NCBI RefSeq assembly: GCF_002101965.1
Contig: NZ_LQQA01000015.1
Span: 186,001-250,000, forward strand
Direction: 5' to 3'
DNA from: Mycolicibacterium wolinskyi
GTDB taxonomy: Bacteria; Actinomycetota; Actinomycetes; Mycobacteriales; Mycobacteriaceae
DNA: 64,000 nt
Shown here in pieces: positions 45,033-53,055 of the stretch (positions within the stretch are counted from its first letter, which is position 1; each line of letters opens with the position of its first letter). The translations under genes and the position numbers were made by a program. Below the pieces are notes generated by a model. It searched no databases, was not told where the DNA came from, and saw nothing but the letters and a program-made list of their open reading frames with translations.

Positions 45033-45931
45033 GCAACACCGCGGCGCGATGGGCGGGTCTCTGCGGTGTGTTGCTGATGGCTTTGACACTTAGCTCCTGC
45101 CGCTCTGGAGAGAGTTCCCCACCGCCACCGACCGAACCGGCGTTTGCCAATTGGCCCCAAACACTTGATGGGTTCCGATTCCGCTGGACCGCAGAACCTG
45201 GCATCGACCTGCTGTCGGGCCCGGCGGTGCCACTGCGCGCCTACCTGGAGTCGCATCGCGTTGGCGATCTAACTTCCAACGTCGATGACGCGTACCCCGG
45301 TTTCAGCCGCGCGGTTCCCGCGGTGGGAAAAGCGATCGATGAGTCCTCATCCAGGCTGCCGTTTCAGCTGTGGGATATCCAGCCGGCGACCGAGCCCGCG
45401 TTGGCATACAGCCAGCCCACGCGGTTTTTTGGCAACGAATACTTCCATGTTCTCCACCTCGCACCGATCGACGGCGGGTACCGCGCCTACGTCTGCGACG
45501 GTCTCTACAACACCTTCCGAGAGAACGCTGAGCCTCACGAGTACGTTCCCGTCTACGCGCCGACTGAGGACGATCCGGATGTGGATGCTTGGGCGGTCAA
45601 AGTCTGGCGCGTGGAACTCACCGACACACCGCCTACACCTGACGCACCCGCTGAGGTTGCGACACCCCAAAAGGGCCCCAACCCTGCGCCGCTAGGAGAC
45701 GTCTTCGGACCGTGGCGCATTACCGGCGCCAGCCCTAATACGTCGTGGGGAGCCACTGATGGCTCCGACGCAAATGCTGGTGCCGATCCGGCGCTTCCTC
45801 AACTCAAACAACAATGCCGCGACCGCATGCCACACGACGCGGCCCAGCGCCATGCCATCTACACCAGCCGGCTCGACAACCCGCCTACACCAAAACCGGC
45901 CGTGCCCGGCTGGCCGGACAACGTGGCATGA
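45029..45931 (+). CDS. Lipoprotein, first copy of a tandem pair
   Basis: A 300-residue exported lipoprotein, GTG start inside the preceding stop (GTGA). Signal peptide with lipobox LTLSSC at residue ~24. The mature domain has DGFRFRWTAEPGIDLLSGPAVPLRAYLESHRVGDL, DIQPATEP, GNEYFHVLHLAPIDGGYRAYVCDGLYNTFRE, QKGPNPAPLGDVFGPWRITGASP and MPHDAAQRHAIYTSRLDNPP. It is clearly paralogous to the next gene. Surface-anchored partner of the ESX cargo operon; function unknown. Confidence 0.83.
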   Translation: MSNTAARWAGLCGVLLMALTLSSCRSGESSPPPPTEPAFANWPQTLDGFRFRWTAEPGIDLLSGPAVPLRAYLESHRVGDLTSNVDDAYPGFSRAVPAVGKAIDESSSRLPFQLWDIQPATEPALAYSQPTRFFGNEYFHVLHLAPIDGGYRAYVCDGLYNTFRENAEPHEYVPVYAPTEDDPDVDAWAVKVWRVELTDTPPTPDAPAEVATPQKGPNPAPLGDVFGPWRITGASPNTSWGATDGSDANAGADPALPQLKQQCRDRMPHDAAQRHAIYTSRLDNPPTPKPAVPGWPDNVA

Positions 45932-46851
45932 AACGGGATCTGCGGATAACGGCCCTTGCGCGGCTGTGCGCGGTCGTGTTGGTAGTCGCGTTGGCGGGCT
46001 GTCATAACGGCTCCGCTAAGCAATCCGCTGATTGGCCAGACACATTGGATGGCTTCCGATTTCGGTGGAGCGCAGAGCCAAGCATCGATCTTGCATCGGG
46101 TCCCGGGGTGCCGCTGCGGGCGTATCTGGAGTCACACCGTGTCGGGGACATGACTCGCAGCCCCGACGATGTGTACCCCGGATTCGATCGTGCCGTACTC
46201 GCGACAGGCAAGCTCATGAACGATCCAGGGCCCGATCTGCCGTACGAGATATGGAACATCCAGCCCGCGACTGAACCTCTGCTCGGTGACGCCCAAAAGT
46301 ACTATGGAAACGAGTATTTCCATGTTCTTAATCTCGCGCCGATCGATGGCGGCTACCGTGCCTACGTCTGCGACGGCCTGTACAACGTCTTCCGCGAGGG
46401 CGATGACTCGTACGTGTCAGTTATCAAACCGACGGAGAACAACGTCATACAAGGCGCGACCGACCCTGACCGCTTCGGCGTGAAACTCTGGCGTGTCGAA
46501 CTCAGTGACCAGAATTCGGGCGAGGAACATCCTGCGTCGGTGGCTCTTTCCCAGAAGGGGCCGAACCCTGCGCCTGCCAATGATGTCTTCGGGCCATGGC
46601 GCATCACCGGTGCCAGCCCCGATGCGTTGTGGGGGTCACAGGACGCACCCGACTCCACTCCCGGCGGCTGGGGGAGAGGCGAGTTGTATAACGAACTCAA
46701 CCAGCAGTGCCTCGACCGGATGCCACACGACGCATCACAACGTCACGACATCTACACCAACCAACTCGACACGCCGCCATCCGCAGAGCCGGCCCTGCCT
46801 GGCTGGCCAAGTAACTTGCTATTAGCCAGTCGATCTCGGCTGGGGATCTGA
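45928..46851 (+). CDS. Lipoprotein, second copy of a tandem pair
   Basis: A 307-residue lipoprotein with lipobox VALAGC at residue ~25. It repeats nearly all the blocks of the 45029 product: DGFRFRWSAEPSIDLASGPGVPLRAYLESHRVGDM, IQPATEP, GNEYFHVLNLAPIDGGYRAYVCDGLYNVFRE, GPNPAPANDVFGPWRITGASP, MPHDASQRHDIYTNQLDTPP. ATG overlaps the first copy's stop (ATGA). Origin by tandem duplication, with divergence in signal peptide and acidic loops. Confidence 0.83.
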   Translation: MKRDLRITALARLCAVVLVVALAGCHNGSAKQSADWPDTLDGFRFRWSAEPSIDLASGPGVPLRAYLESHRVGDMTRSPDDVYPGFDRAVLATGKLMNDPGPDLPYEIWNIQPATEPLLGDAQKYYGNEYFHVLNLAPIDGGYRAYVCDGLYNVFREGDDSYVSVIKPTENNVIQGATDPDRFGVKLWRVELSDQNSGEEHPASVALSQKGPNPAPANDVFGPWRITGASPDALWGSQDAPDSTPGGWGRGELYNELNQQCLDRMPHDASQRHDIYTNQLDTPPSAEPALPGWPSNLLLASRSRLGI

Positions 46852-46865
46852 CGATGGGTCTTCAT

Positions 46866-46925
46866 ATGACGGTGCTCGTGCTTGTGGCCGTCATGACTGC
46901 TCCGTGCTCGCCCGCAGCCAGTTGA
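46866..46925 (+). pseudogene. Detached lipoprotein signal peptide
   Basis: A 19-codon frame MTVLVLVAVMTAPCSPAAS ends with TGA at 46923. It has a hydrophobic core and a Cys positioned like a lipobox. The LppA-like body begins 59 bp later in a different frame, consistent with loss of the fusion by an indel. Confidence 0.45.
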
Positions 46926-46983
46926 CCCGACACCGCACGCTCCCTCCGTGCAGACGAGAGCGACCATCATTCCGGGAGGTCCT

Positions 46984-47484
46984 ATGGAACCCACGCCCAC
47001 GGTGCCGAACCCCAAGATCCCGACCAGCCAACAAGAAGCGCAGGACACCGTCCTGAGGTACCTGCAGACGCTGGACACGTTGCCACCCGGCAACAGCTTG
47101 GACGGCTCGCGTCACCGCATCGGCCACATGGACAAGCACTGCGAGGCCAACCCCGCTGGGCCGGATTCCCCCGTCCACGTGGAGGATTGGCGCGATATCA
47201 AGCTGCTGCCCGGCACGGATTACGACGCAGTCATCGCCCGGACCGGCGAGATCTGGCAGCAATGGGCCTGGCAGGTCATCGAACGCGACGGCTTCGAGAA
47301 GCCCACCGGCCTCGGCTATACGCCAGACGGCTACATCCTTCATCTCGAAGCGAGAAACAAGGTCGGCGCAACGTCGTTTCTAATCGGTTCGTCGCCGTGC
47401 TACCCGGGCAGCCTGCGCACCAATATTCCGCGCAATCCACCACTGCTTGATCAGCAACAGTCGGCGCGCTGGACGGCTCGATGA
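46984..47484 (+). CDS. LppA-like domain protein, possibly a frameshifted lipoprotein
   Basis: A 166-residue protein, ATG at 46984 with GGGAGG upstream, lacking any signal peptide in frame. The body (QEAQDTVLRYLQTLDTLPPGNSLDGSRHRIGHMDKHC..., DYDAVIARTGEIWQQWAWQVIERDGFEKPTGLGYTPDGYILHLEAR, SSPCYPGSLRTNIPRNPP) has the layout of mycobacterial LppA-type lipoproteins. A lipoprotein signal (MTVLVLVAVMTAPC) occurs just upstream at 46866-46925 in another frame and ends in a stop. Either a cytoplasmic derivative or a broken lipoprotein. Confidence 0.6.
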   Translation: MEPTPTVPNPKIPTSQQEAQDTVLRYLQTLDTLPPGNSLDGSRHRIGHMDKHCEANPAGPDSPVHVEDWRDIKLLPGTDYDAVIARTGEIWQQWAWQVIERDGFEKPTGLGYTPDGYILHLEARNKVGATSFLIGSSPCYPGSLRTNIPRNPPLLDQQQSARWTAR

Positions 47485-47547
47485 GTGGTTTCGCGAGGGT
47501 TCGCCCGGGGGCGTCATGACGACAATTGCCCGCTTTGGTGGCGACGG

Positions 47548-48570
47548 TCATTTGTCACCCATTGGTTGCGGATTGATTCGGTCGAGGAAATCCGGCAGCT
47601 GGTTCCAGCTGTCTATCCATATCGTGTTGACGTCTAAGGATCGCAAGTAGCGTTCCTTCACCGGGTTGCGCCGGCCCTGCACCGTGTAGGAGGCAGGCAC
47701 GTTCATCCCGTAGACCAGGCGGATGTCGTCGTGCAGCAGATTGAAATTGGGATCGCTCAGGCTGAAGCCGACAAACAAGAAGGCGGTCTCCGTCATCTCA
47801 CCACGAAGGAAGTCGAGCATTTCCTTTCGGTCGGCACGTGCCCTGGCATAGTCGCTACGGGTCAAGACGATCGTGTCTGGGCGATCGATCGTCCCGTGCA
47901 ATTTGACCAGATGCTGGGCGGGTCGCTCCGCGCGTCGAGCCCTGAACTCTGCCTCGGTGCTGCTGACCCGGAGTTGTTGACCAGCCTCCAGGTATGCGTC
48001 CTCAATGAGCTCGTCGTAGTTCGTGGTGAACAACAGGGGAAGCCTTAGCCGAACGAGTGCCGCATGGCTCGGGGTTGTCTGGACGGATTGGTGGCGTCTG
48101 CCATCGAACTGCGCACCGAGGAACTCGCGGTAGTTTGCTTCGCCGACGGTCTGGCGAAACAGCTGCGCACAGTCGAGCGCGCCTTCTTCGATGAAAAAGG
48201 TACGGAGTGCGTTGTGCTCTGAAGAATCGGAGTGGTTCAGGATCTCGCGGCACATTCGGCTGACCAATAGCGGCCACGATGGCATTGGGCGGTCATCGTC
48301 ATCTGGCCGAAGCCCTTCGAAGGGCCAGTCTGGTGGCCACCACCGGTAGTTGCCGTAGTCGAACTGAGTGCGGCTGCCTTGCCGTGCCGCGCCGAACGAG
48401 AGTCCGGCACCCAGGAAGATGAGTAATCGTCCGTCGTCGGCTACCACTGTCCGTAGGCGGTGCAGCAATCCGGCATTGCCCGGGTCATCATACCATTCGT
48501 CCGTCACGTCTGTGATTGTGGTCGCACAAATGATCGTCTGTCTCGGATTGTGACCTATGAGGATTACCAC
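47548..48570 (-). CDS. SIR2-like domain protein (putative NAD-consuming defence effector)
   Basis: A 340-residue soluble protein. SIR2_2-type motifs are LLIFLGAGLSFGAAR near residue 50 (NAD-binding), LLFTTNYDELIEDAYLEAG near 185, HLVKLHGTIDRPDTIVLTRSDY near 225 and FLFVGFSLSDPNFNLLHDDI near 270. Such proteins often act as NAD-depleting antiphage effectors alone or with partners. GTG start at 48570; a GTG at 48507 is also possible. Divergent from the Mrr-like endonuclease gene. Confidence 0.83.
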   Translation of the reverse strand: MVILIGHNPRQTIICATTITDVTDEWYDDPGNAGLLHRLRTVVADDGRLLIFLGAGLSFGAARQGSRTQFDYGNYRWWPPDWPFEGLRPDDDDRPMPSWPLLVSRMCREILNHSDSSEHNALRTFFIEEGALDCAQLFRQTVGEANYREFLGAQFDGRRHQSVQTTPSHAALVRLRLPLLFTTNYDELIEDAYLEAGQQLRVSSTEAEFRARRAERPAQHLVKLHGTIDRPDTIVLTRSDYARARADRKEMLDFLRGEMTETAFLFVGFSLSDPNFNLLHDDIRLVYGMNVPASYTVQGRRNPVKERYLRSLDVNTIWIDSWNQLPDFLDRINPQPMGDK

Positions 48571-48841
48571 CCAGGTGGTTCATCTCTCGCTGAGGAGGCA
48601 CTTTGTCGACGAGATGCCCCAGCTTTACGCAGGGCGAGTTCCTGTGCGCTCGGCTTGTTACGAACGAGACGGCCGCCAGCAACCGCGACGGCACCCATTT
48701 CAAGCACTCACGCCGATGCCGTGGATGCGCCACGGAGATGTGAGGACATGACCAGCCAGAAGAAACAAAACGGGACGTATCATCAGACCGGCTATGTCCT
48801 GCTTGGGACACGCGCGACGGTTTGCCTGACGATGGAGCTGT

Positions 48842-49771
48842 ATGAGTAGTGCCAAACGAATCAGCCCGGCGATCCTCCCAGCTCTGAAGGAAGCTCTATT
48901 ACAGGCATTCTGGTACAAGAACGATCTGCGCGCATTCCTGATGTCTTGTGTCAGTGAGCGAGCGATTGTCGCGCAGCTGGATTGGGGTGTGGGCGTATAC
49001 AAGCGAAATATCATCGCGCAACTTGTCGATTCGCTCGCAGCGGACCAGCACAGGCATTTTGACGACCTCCTGAGTATTTTGATCGCAACATCTGAGATCA
49101 AGGACCCGTCATATCTGAAGTCGGTCGAGGACGGCGATCGAAAATACGCGGCGGCAATCGCTGCACTTGAATCGTTACGCAAGCAGGTCGAGCCGCACCT
49201 GAAGTTACGGAGTGATGCCGAGCGTGCCGCACAGCGACGGGAGCGAGACCGGCTGCAGGCTGAGGCTGATCGCGCCACCAAAGAGCAGCTGGAATCTTTG
49301 AAGGCTGATTTCTACAAGATTGTGCAGCTCGCCGCGCAAGCACGTGGATACGCGCTCGAAAAATTTCTTACGCAGTTATTTTCGGTTTTCGATATTGACG
49401 CTAAAGGCTCATTCAGAATCACGGGTGAACAGATCGATGGCGCGTTTACTCATGAAGGCACCGAATATATTCTCGAAGCGCGCTGGCGGGATGGCCTTAC
49501 TCCCGGGGGCGATCTGGACTCGTTCGAAGGAAAAGTCGGCCGCAAGCTTGACAATACCCTCGGGCTGTTCATTTCCATGAACGGCTTCCAGGACACCGCG
49601 ATAACTCTACATTCCAACCGGCGGTCGACATTGATCCTTATGACCGGTGCTGATTTGAATGCGGTTGTTGACGGCCGGGTCGGGCTGCCTTCGTTGCTTA
49701 CCAGGAAGCGCCAGCATGCGGCCCGGACGGGTGAGATTTTGATCGAGGCGTACAACATGCTGAGTGGGTAG
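48842..49771 (+). CDS. Restriction endonuclease, Mrr-like C-terminal domain
   Basis: A 309-residue protein. The N-terminal ~100 residues (LPALKEALLQAFWYKNDLRAFLMSCVSERAIVAQLDWGVGVYKRNIIAQLVDSL) form a helical domain, a coiled-coil linker follows (ERAAQRRERDRLQAEADRATKEQLES), then the nuclease domain ~165-290: ALEKFLTQLF, GSFRITGEQIDGAFTHEGTEYILEARWRDG. The Asp is present (QIDGAF) but the usual catalytic E-A-K is E-A-R here. Possibly altered activity. Divergent neighbour of the SIR2 gene; a short 33-codon frame (48752-48850) overlaps its start. Confidence 0.78.
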   Translation: MSSAKRISPAILPALKEALLQAFWYKNDLRAFLMSCVSERAIVAQLDWGVGVYKRNIIAQLVDSLAADQHRHFDDLLSILIATSEIKDPSYLKSVEDGDRKYAAAIAALESLRKQVEPHLKLRSDAERAAQRRERDRLQAEADRATKEQLESLKADFYKIVQLAAQARGYALEKFLTQLFSVFDIDAKGSFRITGEQIDGAFTHEGTEYILEARWRDGLTPGGDLDSFEGKVGRKLDNTLGLFISMNGFQDTAITLHSNRRSTLILMTGADLNAVVDGRVGLPSLLTRKRQHAARTGEILIEAYNMLSG

Positions 49772-50217
49772 AGTCTCGGATGATTGCGGATAAGTAAGGC
49801 GCGGCTGTAAGCATTCCGAAAAGCCAACATCTATAAAATTTCCTTCGATTGAAGTGATTATTGCGGTTCGCCCAACTGGGTAAATTCGGCACTTGGCATT
49901 TCTCGCTGGAAAGCATCTATTCATGCCCCTTAATCGGAATTCCCTGGCATTCTCGCTGGGGTATTGCAAGTATGTCGCGTACTTTGACGGTAGGCAGATT
50001 GGAGCACCTGCACAATACTTTAATCTGGACCGATAGTGATCGGTGCCCACTCGATCACCTGCCTAGGCGCTGCGCGGGCTTAACGCGATTCGCATGCATG
50101 GGACCAGCGCATTCGCTCCGTATGACCATGGATCCTCTATGGATTCACCAATAAGAGTAAATACCCCCGGAAAGCTATTGCTTTCCGGGGGTATCTGGCC
50201 TTCGGATGACCAGATTG
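49772..50217. other. Low-GC intergenic region ending in a terminator hairpin
   Basis: No protein-like frame on either strand. Only the hairpin at 50161-50194, which belongs to the leftward gene at 50379, is recognisable. Confidence 0.45.
50161..50194 (-). terminator. Rho-independent terminator of the small membrane protein gene
   Basis: Perfect 15-bp stem, ATACCCCCGGAAAGC with a 4-base loop TATT, 24 bp after the stop of the leftward gene. On the minus strand it is followed by TTTACTCTTATT, a U-rich tail. Confidence 0.75.
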
Positions 50218-50379
50218 TCAATGTGGCGATACAAGGATGGCAAGAGGTATGAGACTCATTGCGATACCAGCCACACCAAGCTTCAGGGGCAGGTCAATCG
50301 CGTCGCTGCATGCGCTTGCTATAGCGCCGATGAACGTGAAAAAAACGACCATACCGATCAGCGCCTGGGCGTCACTCAT
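50218..50379 (-). CDS. Short two-span membrane protein
   Basis: A 53-residue protein MSDAQALIGMVVFFTFIGAIASACSDAIDLPLKLGVAGIAMSLIPLAILVSPH with two hydrophobic spans. It has an excellent ribosome site (GGAGGCCCC before ATG) and its own terminator hairpin, so it is very likely real. An in-frame ATG six codons earlier would bury the ribosome site. Function unknown; it resembles small toxic or signalling membrane peptides in size. Confidence 0.75.
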   Translation of the reverse strand: MSDAQALIGMVVFFTFIGAIASACSDAIDLPLKLGVAGIAMSLIPLAILVSPH

Positions 50380-50553
50380 GGGGCCTCCAATACTCATTGA
50401 GTTGCCCTCATCGGATTGCTGAGAGCTCCAAAGCTTTTACGTTCCCGGTAAGTTCTTGGAGCTCCCAACAATTTGTCGTGTTGCCGCATGAATAGTTATA
50501 GGTTATTATGCGTATATAGTCAACCTGGATATTAAGTCGAATAGAGGGGGCGT

Positions 50554-51000
50554 ATGGAGCCCAACGATAAGCCCGAACCGGAACCGCCCGCTGCAAATCG
50601 TGCAGGCGCTGAACCACCGGAGAAAACAATGAAGGACAGGATCGTCGCAGGGGCGGCTTTCATCGGGAGTCTCTATGTCACGGTGTGCGTGATCTGGTTC
50701 GTAATTGCCACGAATTTCGATCTAAATGACGGAGTACTTGCCGGGGGCGGAATTGCACTACTTGGATTCGCGATTGCCGCCTACGTTAACATATACAGAG
50801 AGGCAATTGGTGCAAGGACGCTGACGCGAAAGATCATTGCGCGTGCGGTTTCTCTTGCTTGTGTCGCCGTTATTCTGGTTGCATCTGTCGATATTAGCAT
50901 CTCGGACCATTCAGCAGATTCGATCGCAAGTTCCTTATCGGCAATAAACTATGACTACTACCACTACTACACCTACGGCTACCCCTACTACCGCGAGTGA
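50554..51000 (+). CDS. Membrane protein with tyrosine-rich tail
   Basis: A 148-residue protein, ATG with GAGGGGG upstream. A Pro/Glu-rich cytoplasmic start (EPEPPAANRAGAEPPEK) precedes three hydrophobic spans (IVAGAAFIGSLYVTVCVIWFVIA, GVLAGGGIALLGFAIAAYVN, IIARAVSLACVAVILVASVDISI). The tail NYDYYHYYTYGYPYYRE is encoded by TAC-rich near-repeats. No family recognised. GC is lower than the chromosome. Confidence 0.68.
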   Translation: MEPNDKPEPEPPAANRAGAEPPEKTMKDRIVAGAAFIGSLYVTVCVIWFVIATNFDLNDGVLAGGGIALLGFAIAAYVNIYREAIGARTLTRKIIARAVSLACVAVILVASVDISISDHSADSIASSLSAINYDYYHYYTYGYPYYRE

Positions 51001-51088
51001 TGCGGCAACTCATCGCACCCTAAAGGCGGATAGTAGACCTGATGATCCCAGCCCCTCCGTTTGGCAAGAAGGTTCGCAGGCGGCTTAG

Positions 51089-51151
51089 TCAACCTGAGTT
51101 ACTCCGATGTCTAGCAGCAGTTTCGTCTCGGGTCAGGGCTTCGAAAGCCAT
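51089..51151 (-). other. Possible 20-residue peptide frame
   Basis: MAFEALTRDETAARHRSNSG is preceded by GAAAGGAACGTC, a fair ribosome site, in an otherwise gene-free low-GC stretch. It could be a leader peptide or chance; no downstream gene on this strand is nearby. Confidence 0.2.
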
Positions 51152-51377
51152 GACGTTCCTTTCGTTAAAAGTTTGTTATTCGAACTGAACTCAGGTGGGT
51201 TTGATTTTGTCTCATGACGATAACAAATGGAAGTGATCCAGCAGAAGTGGGAATGGTTGGACTCGACTGAGGAATTCCATTCAATAGAGCATGAATTGTG
51301 CACTTCGGTATTGACTTTTCAATATACCGCGGTCGGATGACTGAGACGCCGATGCAGGCGGCCAAACTTCAAACGGC

Positions 51378-51607
51378 CTCATCGAGGGGGTCGGCAAGCT
51401 CTGGGAAAGCTGGGGGATGGCAAGTCATTGAATGCGATGGTTATGAGAAGCCGAACCGCTTCGGCTACGCAACCCGACGGCTAAGTCCTTAAGTTCACCG
51501 CTGCCTATCCGCCGAGCATCATCGGCGCGTCGCCGTGCTTCCCCGGTAACCTGCGGCAGGATGACATCCCGCGCAATCCGCCAATCATCACGCAGCAACC
51601 CTCGTGA
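51378..51607 (+). pseudogene. Decayed C-terminal copy of the LppA-like protein
   Basis: In shifting frames: LIEGVGKLWESWG, then WQVIECDGYEKPNRFGYAT, then IIGASPCFPGNLRQDDIPRNPPIITQQPS-stop. These match in order IARTGEIWQQWAWQVIERDGFEKPTGLGY...IGSSPCYPGSLRTNIPRNPPLLDQQQS of the 46984 product. At least two indels separate the blocks. It shows the LppA-like gene was once present in a second copy. Confidence 0.65.
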
Positions 51608-51650
51608 ACTCTGAACGGCTACCGAACTGTTCTCGAGAGCGCCAATAACG

Positions 51651-52805
51651 TTACTGGGCGAGCTTTTCCAGATAGTCGTCGGCGAAGTCGGTGGTGATTT
51701 TGACCCAGAGTGGCATGTGGTCTGAGATTTGCCAGGTGCGCCATTTCCGGTAGAAGGCTTCGTCGTCGGCCTGGTCGTCGCCGGGCTCGGGGTTCTTGTC
51801 TTTGATGGCGCGCCAGTCGGTTTCGTAGACGGCGATGTCCTCGTCGCGGAAGACGTGCTCGTATGGCCGGATGATGCCGCCGCCGGTGACTTCAAAGCGT
51901 TTGTCTTTGACCCGTACCGCAATCTGGTCGTAGTAATGATCGTCCTCGCGTCGGACGGCGTCGCCGTCGATGGCGTCGGGCACGTCGAACCCCTTGCTGG
52001 CGAGCGCTTTCATGGTTTCGTGTTTGGGGCTGACGACGTTGAAATCGCCGAGGAGGATGTAATTTTCGACCTGGGTCGGACCCAGCCGCCCGCCCTCTTC
52101 CTCGGTGGCTTCCTTCACGTCTTTGACCTCTTTGTCTTGGCGTTTGGCGAAAAACGCCATCAGGCGTTTGATCTCCTCGATCCGGCGTTGCAGCGCCGCG
52201 CCGGATTCCGATCCGTAGAAGATGTGCACGGTGCAGAGGCTGAACTTGAACCAGCCCGATTGGAAGGCCACGAGGAAGGGAGAGCGCGCGAATTGCCGGC
52301 CGCGCTCGACGGCGGGCGCGTCGCCGGGCTTGAGTGCGGCGTCGGCGCGCGAGACGATGGTCTGGCCCTCGGGCAGCACGACTTCACCGGCGATCTTGCG
52401 GAAGAAGACCTTGTCCTTGTCGAACAGGAACGCCATCCGCTCGTTGTTGCCGCTGCTGCCTTCGGTGGCGTCGGTGACGATGTAGTCCCAGCCGCCGCCC
52501 AGGATCTTCATGATGTCCTGCAAGGGTCTGAGGTCGCGGTTGATCTCCTGGACTGCCACGAGGTCGAAGCTGCTGATCACTTCGGCCAGGTAGTACAGCG
52601 ATTCCAGTTTGCGGGGGCCGAAGCCGAACTTGTTGCCATCGAAGTCGCGAATGTTCCAGGTCGCCAACAGCAGTGAGTGATCGGACCGCTGCTCGCGTAT
52701 CGGTGCCAGCCCTTCGCGCAGGGCGAGCAGCCGTTCGGCGCACCGCCGCAAACCGGCTTCGTCTTCGCCGAACTTGCGCCGCATTCCAGCATAGATATTG
52801 GACAT
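51651..52805 (-). CDS. Endonuclease/exonuclease/phosphatase-family protein
   Basis: A 384-residue protein with the EEP fold: LLATWNIRDFDGNKFGFGPRKLESLYYLAEV near residue 45, LVAVQEINRDLRPLQ (catalytic Glu), ERMAFLFDKDKVFF, YILLGDFNVVSPKHE (Asp/Asn) and WQISDHMPLWVKI (Asp/His) near the C-terminus. No signal peptide, so cytoplasmic or ESX-exported. Start at 52805 (GGAAAGG upstream); a longer frame to 52940 is less likely. Divergent from the DUF2235 gene. Could be a DNase, phosphoinositide-type phosphatase or sphingomyelinase-like enzyme. Confidence 0.85.
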   Translation of the reverse strand: MSNIYAGMRRKFGEDEAGLRRCAERLLALREGLAPIREQRSDHSLLLATWNIRDFDGNKFGFGPRKLESLYYLAEVISSFDLVAVQEINRDLRPLQDIMKILGGGWDYIVTDATEGSSGNNERMAFLFDKDKVFFRKIAGEVVLPEGQTIVSRADAALKPGDAPAVERGRQFARSPFLVAFQSGWFKFSLCTVHIFYGSESGAALQRRIEEIKRLMAFFAKRQDKEVKDVKEATEEEGGRLGPTQVENYILLGDFNVVSPKHETMKALASKGFDVPDAIDGDAVRREDDHYYDQIAVRVKDKRFEVTGGGIIRPYEHVFRDEDIAVYETDWRAIKDKNPEPGDDQADDEAFYRKWRTWQISDHMPLWVKITTDFADDYLEKLAQ

Positions 52806-53055
52806 TGCAAGTAACCTTTCCCTGACCCGGCGGCCGGAATGCTGCGAATCGGTCATTTCGCAGCGGAACCGGTTTATTGCGTGCGAACCTACGCCGATAA
52901 CGGCACAATCAAACCGGCAATTGAATAAGACTCTGGACAAAGTTTTGGCGACACATCGGCTCGATTCGCAGCAATGAACACCAGGAGAACGCCACGAAAA
53001 TGCGGGGCGGCCAAATAGCGTCGCATTGCTTGCGTCGCAGCGAAGGGGGATTGCG

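Noticed and set aside
48752..48850. 33-codon frame overlapping the endonuclease start
   Set aside because: Could be a leader peptide, but short, with only a weak ribosome site and no supporting feature; not listed as a gene.
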